Notes: generated from the letters alone by a model not told the origin. A stretch of 64,000 bases of DNA from Dyadobacter sp. 3J3 (GCF_009801115.1 NZ_VTOL01000013.1:1-64000); one strand, 5' to 3'; counted from the first letter of the stretch, positions 43,020-53,248 are shown. Numbers and translations are program-made.

Positions 43020-43445
43020 ATGATAAAGAAAATTAGATTCATATTACCATTGTTTATTGTATTGTTGAGTGGATATATTCAACATATCGGACGTGGATAC
43101 AACGAATCTTTTTTCCTTTCCGCAATAAAAGATTTCGAAGGTTGTGTATTCCCTGACTTCGTTAGTCTGCCTGGTAATCAGGGCATGTTAATCCAATCTT
43201 TGCCATCCGGATCCGAAGACGGAAATGTCAAAAATCATGCAACGGCAATTGAGGAAAAGGATGAGGAATTGGTTGCCTTCAAAAGATATCTGGAATTCAG
43301 TTATGAATTTTTTACTCCATTTTTCACACACACTCCGGTAGGTTTTCGCCACTTTGTCAAGCGACGATTATTTTGCTCTAAAGATTTTTGTTATTTTCAA
43401 TCATATAAAGTGCTGTATCTTTTTTTTAAAGTTTTCAGGATTTGA
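43020..43445 (+). CDS. Small exported protein of unknown function upstream of the RND operon
   Basis: 141 residues from ATG 43020. A hydrophobic signal-like N-terminus (IRFILPLFIVLLSGY) is followed by a middle part ending in TAIEEKDEELVAFKRYLEF and a basic, aromatic C-terminus (FCYFQSYKVLYLFFKVFRI). I recall similar small proteins (EEKEDELVSFKK..., ending in FQVFR) in other Bacteroidota, which argues it is real. Function unknown. The efflux genes start 157 bp downstream on the same strand. Confidence 0.6.
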   Translation: MIKKIRFILPLFIVLLSGYIQHIGRGYNESFFLSAIKDFEGCVFPDFVSLPGNQGMLIQSLPSGSEDGNVKNHATAIEEKDEELVAFKRYLEFSYEFFTPFFTHTPVGFRHFVKRRLFCSKDFCYFQSYKVLYLFFKVFRI

Positions 43446-43602
43446 TAAAAAATTTGACAAGAATGCAAGTTACTAGTTCTGCCTCATTTACGATATAGTT
43501 TAATATAACGTTCAGCAGGAAAGGTGCTTAGGTGTGTTAAGAGCTACATACTTTTAAGATGAATTACCAAAAACTCATATAGTATTAAATAACAAAATCG
43601 TC

Positions 43603-44685
43603 ATGAAGAGAATTCTCATGGTCATTAGCTTGTGTGCGTTGTTGCTACATACAAGCTGTGAATCAAAAAAGGAAGAAAAAGAAGAAGAAGTGGATTATCA
43701 GGTTACCAGCCCTTTGCAAAAAGATACACTGGTTACTAAGGAGTATGTCGCTCAAATTCATGCTATTAGCCATATTGAGCTGAGAGCTTTGGAAAAGGGT
43801 TATCTTCAGAAAATCTATGTGGACGAGGGACAGTCGGTAAAGAAAGGCCAGCTTATGTTTCAGATCATGCCGATGATCTATCAGGCAGAAGCACAAAAAG
43901 CTCAGGCAGAGGCTAATTTCGCAGAAATTGAATACAAAAACACAAAGTCGCTTGCCGATAGCAATGTTGTTTCCAAAAACGAACTTGCATTAGGAAAAGC
44001 CAAATTTGATAAGGCAAAAGCAGAACTTGGATTAGCCAATGTCCATTTAGGATTTACTGAGATCCGTGCTCCATTCAATGGTATCATGGATCATTTCCAG
44101 GGACGACTTGGAAGTCTTGTGAATGAAGGCGATTTGCTTACAACATTATCAGACAACAGTAAAATGTGGGTTTACTACAATGTACCGGAAGCTGAATATC
44201 TTGATTACAAAACCAAGATAAGCAAAGAAGGTCCATTGAAAGTAGAATTGTTAATGGCTAACAATAAGCTGTTTGATTATCCGGGTTATGTTGAAACTAT
44301 TGAAGCTGACTTTAATAATGAAACAGGAAATATCGCTTTCAGAGCTACTTTCCCTAATCCAAAAGGTTTGTTGAGACATGGTGAAACAGGTAATATCCAG
44401 GTGAAACTTCCGTACAAAAACGCACTTATCATCCCTCAGAAAGCTACTTTCGAGGTTCTTGAAAAGAAATATGTCTATGTGATTGATAAAGACAATGTTG
44501 TTAAATCAAGAGAAATAACGATAGCAGCCGAATTGCCGCACATTTTTGTCGTTAAATCAGGGCTGAATAAGAGTGACAAAATCCTTCTTGAAGGTTTACG
44601 TCAGGTACACGAAAATGAAAAAATTCATACAAAATTCGTGAAGCCTGATTCTGTTATCTCTCATTTAAGCCTATATGCCGAATAG
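43603..44685 (+). CDS. RND efflux periplasmic adaptor (HlyD/MFP family) lipoprotein
   Basis: 360 residues. Lipoprotein signal with C19 (LLHTSC). The first barrel-sandwich half (LRALEKGYLQKIYVDEGQSV) leads into a helical hairpin (about 95-150) and the second lipoyl half (FTEIRAPFNGIMDHFQGR LGSLV). Beta-barrel and membrane-proximal domains follow. It links the inner-membrane pump with the outer-membrane channel. First gene of a three-gene pump operon, 25 bp before the permease. Confidence 0.93.
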   Translation: MKRILMVISLCALLLHTSCESKKEEKEEEVDYQVTSPLQKDTLVTKEYVAQIHAISHIELRALEKGYLQKIYVDEGQSVKKGQLMFQIMPMIYQAEAQKAQAEANFAEIEYKNTKSLADSNVVSKNELALGKAKFDKAKAELGLANVHLGFTEIRAPFNGIMDHFQGRLGSLVNEGDLLTTLSDNSKMWVYYNVPEAEYLDYKTKISKEGPLKVELLMANNKLFDYPGYVETIEADFNNETGNIAFRATFPNPKGLLRHGETGNIQVKLPYKNALIIPQKATFEVLEKKYVYVIDKDNVVKSREITIAAELPHIFVVKSGLNKSDKILLEGLRQVHENEKIHTKFVKPDSVISHLSLYAE

Positions 44686-44710
44686 TTAGGTATTTTAAAA
44701 AGCAAAAGAC

Positions 44711-47700
44711 ATGTTCAATCAATTCATACGAAGACCTGTATTCGCTATTGTGATCTCGATCATGATAGTCTTTATAGGCGTCCTGGCGATTGAGAAATTA
44801 CCCATTTCTCAATTCCCGGACATTGCACCAACAACAGTAAACATCTTTATCGCTTATCCGGGAGCAAGTGCTGATGTGCTAGTGAAATCCACATTGATTA
44901 CCCTGGAACAGGCTATTAACGGTGTTCAGGATATGCGTTATATTGCTACCGATGCAACCAGTGCTGGTGAAGCCACGCTGAGGATTATCTTCGAGCCCGG
45001 GACCGACCCGAACGTGGCGGTTATCCGGGTAAAAACGAGGGTGGATCAGGTTATGCCTCTTTTGCCGGAACTTGTTCAGCGTGAAGGGGTTATTATCTCG
45101 CCAGTTCAGCCTAGTATGTTGATGTACGTCAATCTTTATTCAAAAGCAAAAGGTTTTGATGAGAAATTCCTTTTCAACTACGCTACTGTAAAAATGATTC
45201 CTGAGATCCAACGGACCAAAGGTATCGCGAGAGCACAAATATTGGGTAGTAGAAGATATGCGATGCGTCTTTGGTTGAATCCCGAGCGTATGCGTGCTTA
45301 TAGTATTTCGACGGAAGAAGTAATGAAGGCAGTTGGCGAACAAAGTATCGTTGGTCGCCCGGGCCGGATCGGTCAAAGCTCCGGTATTGCTGCGCAGTCA
45401 CTGGAATACGTACTTACTTATAAAGGTCGGTTTGATAAACCGGAAGAATATGAAGATATTATTATTCGTGCCAATTCAAAAGGTGAAAGTATTCACCTTC
45501 GGGACATCGCCAGGGTTGAATTGGGTAGTGAATTTTTTGATATTTATTCTAACCTTGATGGCCATCCTTCCGCGGCTATTGTATTGAGACAAAACTATGG
45601 TAGTAATGCCAGTGATGTAATTGAGGAAGTAAAAAAGAAGCTTGAAGTGATGAAGGAATCTTTCCCTCCGGGAGTGGATTACAAAATCAGTTATGACGTT
45701 TCCAATTTCCTTGATGCCTCTATCGAGCAGGTTATTGATACCCTGCGTGATGCCTTTATTCTTGTTGCCCTGGTAGTATTCGTATTCCTTGGCGACTGGC
45801 GTTCAACTTTGATTCCGATCCTTGCGGTTCCGGTATCACTCGTCGGGGCGTTCTTTGTGATACAGGCCTTTGGACTTTCGATCAACTTGATCACGCTGTT
45901 TGCCCTTGTACTTGCTATTGGTATCGTGGTTGATGATGCGATTGTCGTCGTCGAGGCCGTCCATGCCAAGTTTGAAGAAGAGCCCGGGATATCACCCTTT
46001 AATGCAGTGAAAAAAGTGCTTTCCGAAATCAGTGGTGCAATTATCGCGATCACAGCTGTAATGGTTTCGGTGTTTCTTCCGATTTCGTTCATGTCTGGTC
46101 CAGTTGGTACTTTCTACCGGCAGTTTTCGATCACGATGGCTAGTTCCATTGTAATTTCGGCCTTGATCGCCTTGACCCTTACTCCGGTATTGTGCGCCAT
46201 GTTGCTTCAAAATCATCATGGACATGAGAAGAAGAAAAATATTCTTACAAAAGCACTGGATAGTTTCAACCGTGTCTTTGATAAACTTACGGGTAGATAT
46301 GTAAGCCTGTTGAAAAGAATCGTTAGCCGTAGATTTGTTACCTGGGCTGTATTGCTGGTTTTCTGTGCCGGAATTGTTTTTGTGAATAAAATTCTGCCAG
46401 CAGGTTTTATCCCGAATGAGGATCAGAGTACGATTTATGCCATTATTCAGACCCCTCCGGGTTCTACTCTTGAAAAAACGAATGAGGTTTCACGACGTCT
46501 TCAAAAGATCTGCGAAGAAGTGGGTGGAATCGAATCGGTATCTTCTCTTGCAGGTTACGAGATCATGACAGAGGGACGGGGTTCTAACGCCGGTACTTGT
46601 TTGATCAACTTGAAATCGTGGCACGACCGCGACAAAAACGTGAAGGAGATCATGGAAGAACTGGAAGCAAAAACAAGAGGACTTGGCGCCGTTGTTGAAT
46701 TCTTTGAACCGCCTGCAATTCCTGGTTTTGGTACATCCGGTGGTTTCTCAATGCGTTTGTTAGATAAAAATTCTGAAACAAATTACAGCGAGTTTGATAA
46801 GATCAACAAGAAGTTCATGGCAGATCTTGCTAAACGTCCTGAACTAACCGGTTTGTTTACTTTCTTCGCTGCGAATTATCCGCAATATGAATTGAAGATT
46901 GATAACCAGCTTGCCATGCAAAAAGGAGTTTCTATCGGAAAAGCAATGGATAACCTTAACATCATGATCGGTAGTACATACGAACAAGGTTTTACCAGAT
47001 TTAACCAGTTCTTTAAAGTTTACGTACAATCGGATCCAAGTTTCAGAAGACTTCCATCGGATCTTTTAAAGCTTTTTGTTAAAAATGATATGGGAGAAAT
47101 GGTGCCTTATTCGTCTTTTATGACGCTTAAAAAAGGTCAGGGACCAAATGAAATTACCCGTTTCAACTTGTACAATTCAGCAGCGATCCAGGGTCTTCCG
47201 GCCAAAGGTTACACAACAGCTGATGCCATCCAGGCGATTCGTGAAGTGTCGGCCAAAACATTACCAAAAGGATACGATATCGCGTTTGAAGGTCTTTCTT
47301 ATGATGAATCGATTCGTGGAAATGAGTCACTTGTGGTATTCATGATCGTATTAGCGTTCGTATATTTTGTATTGGCAGCGCAGTATGAAAGTTTCATTAT
47401 TCCTTTTGCAGTAGTATTATCGCTGCCGGTTGGGGTATTTGGTTCGTTCTTGCTTCTAAAACTGATGGGACTTGAAAACAACATTTATGCTCAGATCGGG
47501 CTTATCATGTTGGTTGGTTTGTTAGGTAAAAATGCGGTACTGATCGTAGAATTTGCCGTCCAGAAACGGTCGCAGGGAGAGACGATCCTGAACGCGGCCA
47601 TCGAAGGAGCCAAAGTTCGTTTCCGTCCTATCCTGATGACATCATTCGCATTCGTTGCCGGTTTGATACCTTTGATCAGTGCAACAGGTGCAGGAGCTAT

Positions 47701-47917
47701 TGGTAACCGTACGATCGGTGCTTCGGCCATGGGTGGTATGTTATTCGGAACGATTTTCGGGGTAATCATCATTCCTGGATTGTACTTTATATTTGGCACT
47801 TTGGCCGATGGTAGAAAAATGATCAAAGATGAAGAAGATGGCTCATTGTCTGAACAATTTGTTCATGCGATCGATGCTTTCCCTCAAACTAATGAACCTC
47901 ATAACGATGCGCAATAA
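44711..47917 (+). CDS. RND multidrug efflux permease (HAE1 family)
   Basis: 1068 residues, full length with twelve membrane helices and two large periplasmic loops. Starts MFNQFIRRPVFAIVISI. The proton-relay Asp pair is in TM4 (LAIGIVVDDAIVVVEAV). FIPNEDQSTIYAIIQTPPG and GLLGKNAVLIVEFA are family blocks. It is a proton antiporter exporting hydrophobic compounds from the periplasm and inner leaflet. The operon order adaptor-permease-channel is complete; no regulator gene is adjacent apart from the truncated AraC remnant upstream. Confidence 0.96.
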   Translation: MFNQFIRRPVFAIVISIMIVFIGVLAIEKLPISQFPDIAPTTVNIFIAYPGASADVLVKSTLITLEQAINGVQDMRYIATDATSAGEATLRIIFEPGTDPNVAVIRVKTRVDQVMPLLPELVQREGVIISPVQPSMLMYVNLYSKAKGFDEKFLFNYATVKMIPEIQRTKGIARAQILGSRRYAMRLWLNPERMRAYSISTEEVMKAVGEQSIVGRPGRIGQSSGIAAQSLEYVLTYKGRFDKPEEYEDIIIRANSKGESIHLRDIARVELGSEFFDIYSNLDGHPSAAIVLRQNYGSNASDVIEEVKKKLEVMKESFPPGVDYKISYDVSNFLDASIEQVIDTLRDAFILVALVVFVFLGDWRSTLIPILAVPVSLVGAFFVIQAFGLSINLITLFALVLAIGIVVDDAIVVVEAVHAKFEEEPGISPFNAVKKVLSEISGAIIAITAVMVSVFLPISFMSGPVGTFYRQFSITMASSIVISALIALTLTPVLCAMLLQNHHGHEKKKNILTKALDSFNRVFDKLTGRYVSLLKRIVSRRFVTWAVLLVFCAGIVFVNKILPAGFIPNEDQSTIYAIIQTPPGSTLEKTNEVSRRLQKICEEVGGIESVSSLAGYEIMTEGRGSNAGTCLINLKSWHDRDKNVKEIMEELEAKTRGLGAVVEFFEPPAIPGFGTSGGFSMRLLDKNSETNYSEFDKINKKFMADLAKRPELTGLFTFFAANYPQYELKIDNQLAMQKGVSIGKAMDNLNIMIGSTYEQGFTRFNQFFKVYVQSDPSFRRLPSDLLKLFVKNDMGEMVPYSSFMTLKKGQGPNEITRFNLYNSAAIQGLPAKGYTTADAIQAIREVSAKTLPKGYDIAFEGLSYDESIRGNESLVVFMIVLAFVYFVLAAQYESFIIPFAVVLSLPVGVFGSFLLLKLMGLENNIYAQIGLIMLVGLLGKNAVLIVEFAVQKRSQGETILNAAIEGAKVRFRPILMTSFAFVAGLIPLISATGAGAIGNRTIGASAMGGMLFGTIFGVIIIPGLYFIFGTLADGRKMIKDEEDGSLSEQFVHAIDAFPQTNEPHNDAQ

Positions 47918-49340
47918 CAGAATATTAAGTTGGGTCGGGATAGCATTTATATCTCTAACTTACACCGCTTGTAAGGCACCAACTCTGGTAACGAAAACTG
48001 AAAATAAAGCAGTACCTGTGAGCTATAACAGCTCACAGGACTCAACGAATGCCGGAAAGCTTTCCTGGAAGACGTACTTTGCGGATACTGCATTGGTGGC
48101 GCTTATCGATCAGGGATTACTGGGAAACCAGGAATTAAATATCACATTGCAGGAAATCCAGATTGCCAACAATGAAATTATGGCAAGAAAAGGGGAGTAC
48201 ATGCCTTTCGTGAATTTGGGTGGTGCAGCAGGTGTTGAAAAGGCATCACGGTATACACTTCCGGGTGCGACTGAGGAAATCACTGAAATAAAGCCCGGAA
48301 AGAAAACACCGGATCCATTATCCGATTTTCGTTTCGGCGCTACGGCTTCCTGGGAAATCGATATCTGGCATAAATTAAGAAATGCAAAAAAGGCAGCCGC
48401 TTACCGGTATCTGTCTTCTGTGGATGGTAAAAATTTCACGGTGACGAATCTTGTGTCAGAAATTGCCAGTAATTATTACGAACTACTAGCTCTGGACGCG
48501 CAGCTTGAAATTTTGCAGAGAAACATTGACATTCAGAACAACGCCTTGAGAATTGTCAAAATGGAGAAAGAAGCGACCCGTGTTACGGAACTGGCGGTTA
48601 AGCGGTTTCAGGCGCAGGTGCTAAATACTCAGAATCTGCAATATGATATCAGACAGAAGATTGTGGAATCTGAAAACCGAATCAACTTCCTTTTAGGCCG
48701 TTATCCGCAGCCGGTTGTGAGGACTCATCAGAATTTTGAAACATTGATGCCAACCATCATTCAGACCGGTATTCCTACTCAGTTACTGGAAAATCGTCCG
48801 GATGTTAAACAGGCTGAGAATGATCTTGCGGCTGCAAAATTGGATATTCAGGTTGCAAAAGCAAATTTTTATCCTCGTCTGGGTCTTTCAGCTGTACTTG
48901 GTTTTCAATCCTTCAATCCGGTTTATCTTGCAAAAATGCCAAAGTCGATCATAACATCGATTGCAGCAGATATGGCAGGTCCATTGATTAACAAAAACAT
49001 GATTAAGGCGACCTATTACAGTGCAAACGCGAAACAAATACAAGCGGTTTATAATTATGAGCGTACTGTTTTGAATGCTTATATTGAAGTTGCCAATCAG
49101 ATTTCAAGAATTGGTAACCTTGAAAAAAGCTACGATTTGAAAAAGAGCGAGGTGGACGCACTTAATGAATCAATCAACATCTCAAATCGTCTTTTCGCTT
49201 CGGCAAGAGCAGATTATATGGAAGTTCTTTTGACTCAGCGTGATGCGCTAGAATCAAGATTCGACCTTATTGAAACAAAAATGAACCAGATGAATGCAAC
49301 GGTAAGTATCTATCGTGCGTTGGGTGGTGGATGGAGATAA
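47907..49340 (+). CDS. Outer-membrane efflux channel (TolC/NodT family) lipoprotein
   Basis: 477 residues from ATG 47907, overlapping the permease by 11 bases. Lipoprotein signal with C22 (LTYTAC). Two OEP repeats form the 12-strand barrel and alpha-barrel: FRFGATASWEIDIWHKLRNA in the first half and TQLLENRPDVKQAENDLAAA in the second, a NodT hallmark. The longer open frame starting at 47829 lies inside the permease gene and lacks a signal peptide. Confidence 0.94.
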   Translation: MRNNRILSWVGIAFISLTYTACKAPTLVTKTENKAVPVSYNSSQDSTNAGKLSWKTYFADTALVALIDQGLLGNQELNITLQEIQIANNEIMARKGEYMPFVNLGGAAGVEKASRYTLPGATEEITEIKPGKKTPDPLSDFRFGATASWEIDIWHKLRNAKKAAAYRYLSSVDGKNFTVTNLVSEIASNYYELLALDAQLEILQRNIDIQNNALRIVKMEKEATRVTELAVKRFQAQVLNTQNLQYDIRQKIVESENRINFLLGRYPQPVVRTHQNFETLMPTIIQTGIPTQLLENRPDVKQAENDLAAAKLDIQVAKANFYPRLGLSAVLGFQSFNPVYLAKMPKSIITSIAADMAGPLINKNMIKATYYSANAKQIQAVYNYERTVLNAYIEVANQISRIGNLEKSYDLKKSEVDALNESINISNRLFASARADYMEVLLTQRDALESRFDLIETKMNQMNATVSIYRALGGGWR

Positions 49341-49388
49341 TAAAATGCTAAAAGTCATTAGCAGATTTATTTCCAAAATACAATCAAG

Positions 49389-49433
49389 AAATGGTTGCAA
49401 GAGCTCTAAAAAGCACTTGCAACCATTTCTTTT
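49389..49433. terminator. Terminator of the efflux operon
   Basis: AAATGGTTGCAAG (49389-49401) pairs perfectly over 13 bases with CTTGCAACCATTT (49416-49428), followed by CTTTTT. Confidence 0.88.
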
Positions 49434-49505
49434 TCATAACCATCCACCTATACATGACAACTCTTGACAAAAAATGACAAATCCTGACCTAACTTTAACA
49501 ACAAC

Positions 49506-49739
49506 TTAATTCTCAGTAACTTCTAAATCCACACCAATTTCCGTATACTCCAAAATATCCCCGGGCTGGCAGTTCAAAACTTTGCATATAGCATCCAGTG
49601 TAGTAAACCGGATTGCTTTGGCCTTTCCAGTTTTAAGTACAGAAAGATTCGCAAGCGTCAGTCCAACTTTTTCAGAAAGCTCATTCAATGACATTTTTCG
49701 TTTAGCCATCATCACATCCAGATTCACGATTATAGGCAT
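49506..49739 (-). CDS. Small Cro/CI-type HTH regulator
   Basis: 77 residues, almost entirely one HTH domain (about 5-66): MSLNELSEKVGLTLANLSVL then RFTTLDAICKVLNCQPGDIL. It belongs to the YozG-like group typically encoded after a DUF2975 membrane protein. Its start lies 3 bases after the DUF2975 stop, so the two are an operon, probably autoregulated. Confidence 0.92.
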   Translation of the reverse strand: MPIIVNLDVMMAKRKMSLNELSEKVGLTLANLSVLKTGKAKAIRFTTLDAICKVLNCQPGDILEYTEIGVDLEVTEN

Positions 49740-49742
49740 GGC

Positions 49743-50273
49743 TTATACGGTCAGGTCGTTTTCTGATTGCATTTCGACGCCACGTTTGAAAATCTGGGAA
49801 ATGATAAACACCAATCCGGCCATAAAAATAAATTCTTCCGCTGACCTGGATTCACTTGTAATACCTGTTCTTTTTAACAACCAGCCAGCATGTTCGTTAT
49901 TTAGCACGACAATGATCCATATCTCCAATAAAATGTAGCTAATCTTTTCAAGTAAACGGGCTACTTCACTTGTGAAAGGATTAGCCAGATTGACCTTGGA
50001 GAGGGCCTTGATGACCAGAAATAAAACAAATGCTTTCATTCCTGATATTGCGAGTACAAAGGAGACTGACATGGTGTATTGTCCAAGACTGAAAGCTCTA
50101 AGCTCCTGTAAATTGAGATTTTTGTACAGATTTTTCGCTGCTCCGGGATTAAAACAACTTACGACATAAGAAACCAGAATTGCTCCTGTTTCTATCATTA
50201 AACCAATAAATGCGATCCATGTCAGGACGTACATTACTTTTAAGATCTGTTTTGTTCTTGTATCAGTTTCCAT
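49743..50273 (-). CDS. DUF2975 membrane protein
   Basis: 176 residues with four transmembrane helices (about 10-35, 70-100, 115-135, 145-165). The N-terminal METDTRTKQILK and the EEFIFMAGLVFIISQIFKRGVE end are typical of DUF2975, which pairs with a YozG-like HTH protein. I start at ATG 50273; the frame extends to 50336 through a palindrome-rich likely promoter. Function unknown, perhaps a membrane partner that controls the regulator. Confidence 0.87.
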   Translation of the reverse strand: METDTRTKQILKVMYVLTWIAFIGLMIETGAILVSYVVSCFNPGAAKNLYKNLNLQELRAFSLGQYTMSVSFVLAISGMKAFVLFLVIKALSKVNLANPFTSEVARLLEKISYILLEIWIIVVLNNEHAGWLLKRTGITSESRSAEEFIFMAGLVFIISQIFKRGVEMQSENDLTV

Positions 50274-50310
50274 AATAAGATTGATTGAATAATCAAAGGT
50301 AGATAAATAT

Positions 50311-50327
50311 TTATTGTTTATCAATAA
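50311..50327. promoter_or_regulatory. Candidate operator of the DUF2975-HTH operon
   Basis: TTATTG-TTTAT-CAATAA is an inverted repeat 38 bases upstream of the DUF2975 start, with a related TAATCGATAAAATTGAT word nearby at 50340-50356. It may be the autoregulatory site of the small HTH protein. Confidence 0.4.
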
Positions 50328-50356
50328 ATAAAACATTTTAATCGATAAAATTGATC

Positions 50357-50741
50357 ACACCATCAATCTGTCTAAAAAGTGTTAGAGTTGCTGTGGAAGC
50401 CGATTGTGCCCCATTATGAGTTTGTTAGTTTTCTGATGCTTGTTGAAGTCTAAATTGCACGCGGTATAGTTACAATAAATAACAAGTTTCCCGGATACAA
50501 TTTGCTGCGTCTTAAACAATATTTTATTCTTTATTACAAGCATCGTAATAGGGAAGGCCCTGAATTATTAATAGCTAATTCAAATAACAATCCTTTTTTA
50601 AATTTTAAAGAGTTTGCATTTTCTTTATTGATATATAATTAAATGATTATCAGTTTAAACCAGACATTGCTAATATTGAAATGTATCCATTATTTATTTA
50701 GTAGCCAGCTTTTCTTTGCAAGGTAATTTTTAAGAAAGTAA
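50357..50741. other. Intergenic region, nothing recognised
   Basis: About 390 AT-rich bases with no credible frame, RNA or repeat. Confidence 0.45.
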
Positions 50742-50773
50742 TTTGTGGTTATAAAACCTCAAATCTATCTGTG
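50742..50773 (+). promoter_or_regulatory. Candidate promoter of the outer-membrane protein gene
   Basis: TTTG (50742-50745), exactly 20 bases, then TATCTGTG (50766-50773), one mismatch from TAnnTTTG, 18 bases before ATG 50792. Confidence 0.45.
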
Positions 50774-50791
50774 TAACATTTAACTTCCCTC

Positions 50792-52060
50792 ATGAAATTT
50801 AATTTTAATTTACTTCAAATTCTATTATCACTTACCTTTTGTCAATCTGTTTACGCACAGAAAAACTATGAACCCGGATACATTGTAAAAGCGAACCGGG
50901 ATACGCTTAATGGTACTATTGAGTATCTGAACTGGTCAAAAAATCCAGAGAAAATTAATTTCAAATCGGCTGTCAACGGCGCTGAAAAAATCTATGGTTT
51001 GGCTGAATTGTCTTCCTTTCAGGTACATGATGAAAATTACATAAAGGCATTTGTCGAGATAGACGACACCCCAAATAAAACCGGGGAACTTTCGACTTCT
51101 CCAATTCCAAAAAGTCATGCAGATACTGTTTTTTTAAGAGTGTTGGCCTCAGGCCCGAAGAGCTTGTTTTTTCTCAAAGGCGAGGAGGGAAGAGAGCACT
51201 TTTATATTAAAAATGATGCTAATTATGAAGCGCTGACCAGTTACCGTTATGAGTTTCGTCAGGATGATAAATCAGGCGTAGTGGTAATTGATACGTACAA
51301 ACAGCAACTAAGTGAATATCTGGGCGATTGTCCTGCGGTGGTTGGAAAAACGGCGCTGCTGAATTATTCTCAAGCCGCTATCATGAGGTTATTTGAAATA
51401 TATTATCAAAAATGTTCTGTAAAGAATTCGAACATAGTTTATAAAGCTGATGGCATTAAAACCGAATTTGGCGTCATTGCGGGGCTTTCTGTTACAAGAT
51501 TAAATTTAAAGGGGCCAACTGCTGCGTTTATTATGAAAGGGAGTTTTCCTGTATCACGCCAGATTTCCGGAGGAGTGTTCCTGAATCTGGTCTTACCGCG
51601 TACACAGAAAAAGGTGTCTATTTATAATGAATTATTCTTTTCTTCATACAAAGTTACAAACCATACTGAAAAATATGTCAGTGACCAGGACCATTCCTAC
51701 ACGGATTTGAGCATAGGATATTCCTATCTGAAATTGAATAATATGGCCCGATATACCATTCCGCTTCGTGCGGTATCTTTGTTTTTAAATGCCGGAATTT
51801 CGAATGGATTTGCGCTGTCAGAGAACAATTATAACAAAACCGTAACCTATTTTTATTCAAATCAGGGAGGAGTTACAGAAGGTAAATTGATCAAGGAGAC
51901 CAGGAAATATGAGCAAGGAATATTGTTTGGAATCGGTGGTATGGTCAAAAAGCTTTCTTTTGAGGTTCGTTGTGAGCGTGGTAATGGAATGTCGGCTTAC
52001 AACGATCTGAGGACGGGCGTCAGACGGTATTACGCGCTGTTATCATACCGTTTAAAATAA
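50792..52060 (+). CDS. Exported protein with N-terminal soluble domain and C-terminal beta-barrel-like region
   Basis: 422 residues. Signal peptide (1-22, SVYAQ). A first domain EPGYIVKANRDTLNGTIEYL...NPEKINFKS occurs in many Cytophagales outer-membrane proteins of unknown role. From about residue 225 the sequence alternates like transmembrane strands and ends in YALLSYRLK. Probably an outer-membrane barrel. No function is proposed. Confidence 0.72.
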   Translation: MKFNFNLLQILLSLTFCQSVYAQKNYEPGYIVKANRDTLNGTIEYLNWSKNPEKINFKSAVNGAEKIYGLAELSSFQVHDENYIKAFVEIDDTPNKTGELSTSPIPKSHADTVFLRVLASGPKSLFFLKGEEGREHFYIKNDANYEALTSYRYEFRQDDKSGVVVIDTYKQQLSEYLGDCPAVVGKTALLNYSQAAIMRLFEIYYQKCSVKNSNIVYKADGIKTEFGVIAGLSVTRLNLKGPTAAFIMKGSFPVSRQISGGVFLNLVLPRTQKKVSIYNELFFSSYKVTNHTEKYVSDQDHSYTDLSIGYSYLKLNNMARYTIPLRAVSLFLNAGISNGFALSENNYNKTVTYFYSNQGGVTEGKLIKETRKYEQGILFGIGGMVKKLSFEVRCERGNGMSAYNDLRTGVRRYYALLSYRLK

Positions 52061-52229
52061 AAAGCATCATTTCATGATCTGTTCTTTTTGTTATTTATTT
52101 AGATAGCTCAGACATTTAGAAAGATTTTTATAATTAAGAAATAGTTTATTCATGTAAGGCGTTTGGCTTAATAATATTAAGACGAGCTTGAATTATTAGT
52201 TGAATCTAAGTTATTTATTTAAAATTGCC

Positions 52230-53118
52230 ATGTCAGATTCAGTGTTTCATCAAGGCGAGCTGTATGTTCAGCAAAGTACTGGTGAAGAATATTTTGCGAT
52301 GCAGAATCGCTCAATTGTGAGGGATAGTATCGTGGGAGGTGCGCTTCATTTTGTGCTTAGCCAAAGTTTCTTTTTTGTATCAAGCAAAGATAAGGAAGGT
52401 ATGCTCTGGGCTTCTGTACTTTCAGGAAATCCTGGTTTTCTGGACATACAGGATTCTCGCAATTTACTTTTAAATGTAGATTTTCTTAATTCCAATCCAG
52501 ATGATATTTTCTGGAAAAACATACTGAATAACTCCTCGATCGGTCTGTTGTTTATTGAATTGGCATCACGCAGAAGGTTCAGGGTCAATGGCAATATCAC
52601 CAAACCTGACAAACTTTGGAAGATTGAAATTGAACAGGCTTATCCAAATTGTCCAAAATATATTCAAAAAAGAAAAAGCATATCGCCTGATGCACTTGCC
52701 GAACCGGCGAGCAATGATATGAAAAAATGGATTGCAGAGGCGGATACAGTATTTGTAGCAAGTTCTGATAGTGATAATAATCTGGATGTGTCACACCGGG
52801 GCGGAAATCCTGGATTTATTTCATGGGCAGCGGAAAAACGTATTACGAATACCTGATTATAGTGGAAATTCGATGTTTATGACGCTGGGTAATTTTCATG
52901 AAAATCCGCAGGCAGGATTACTTTTTGTCAATTTCAACAATGGTGAAACGATGAAATTATCAGGCAAGGCAGAGATATTTTTAAACGATGAAGAAGCAGG
53001 TTCTTTTACAGGCGGAACAAACCGCTACTGGCATTTTCACATAGAAAAGGTGATTTTCGAAAAATCGATCAAAAATTTTTCGATGCAGCTTGTTGATTAT
53101 TCACGGTATAACCCTTAA
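52230..53118 (+). pseudogene. Pyridoxamine 5'-phosphate oxidase-like flavin protein split by one frameshift
   Basis: The first part (from ATG 52230, MSDSVFHQGELYVQQS) covers VSSKDKEGMLWASVLSGNPG, FIELASRRRFRVNG, AYPNCPKYIQKR and DVSHRGGNPGFI, then stops at 52856. The second, in the +1 frame to 53118, continues LRIPDYSGNSMFMTLGNFHE and PQAGLLFVNF. Together they are one FMN-binding PNPOx-family protein of about 296 residues. Removing one A from AAAAA at 52834-52838 restores a continuous reading. It may be a sequencing error, a recent mutation, or slippage in the A run. Family members near such genes reduce or oxidise unknown substrates. Confidence 0.8.
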
Positions 53119-53167
53119 CGTGATGATCTGATTGTATTTATTTTACTGATTAAATAAATAAAATTTA

Positions 53168-53217
53168 GGCAAGCAAATAGATGGAATCAGTTCACGATTT
53201 CCATTTATTTGCTTGCC
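53168..53217. terminator. Long hairpin between convergent genes
   Basis: GGCAAGCAAATAGATGGAA (53168-53186) pairs with TTCCATTTATTTGCTTGCC (53199-53217) with one mismatch over 19 bases. There is no strong T run, but its position between convergent genes fits transcription termination. Confidence 0.7.
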
Positions 53218-53248
53218 CAGGATTTTAGTCCAATCAAACTGTTACCAA

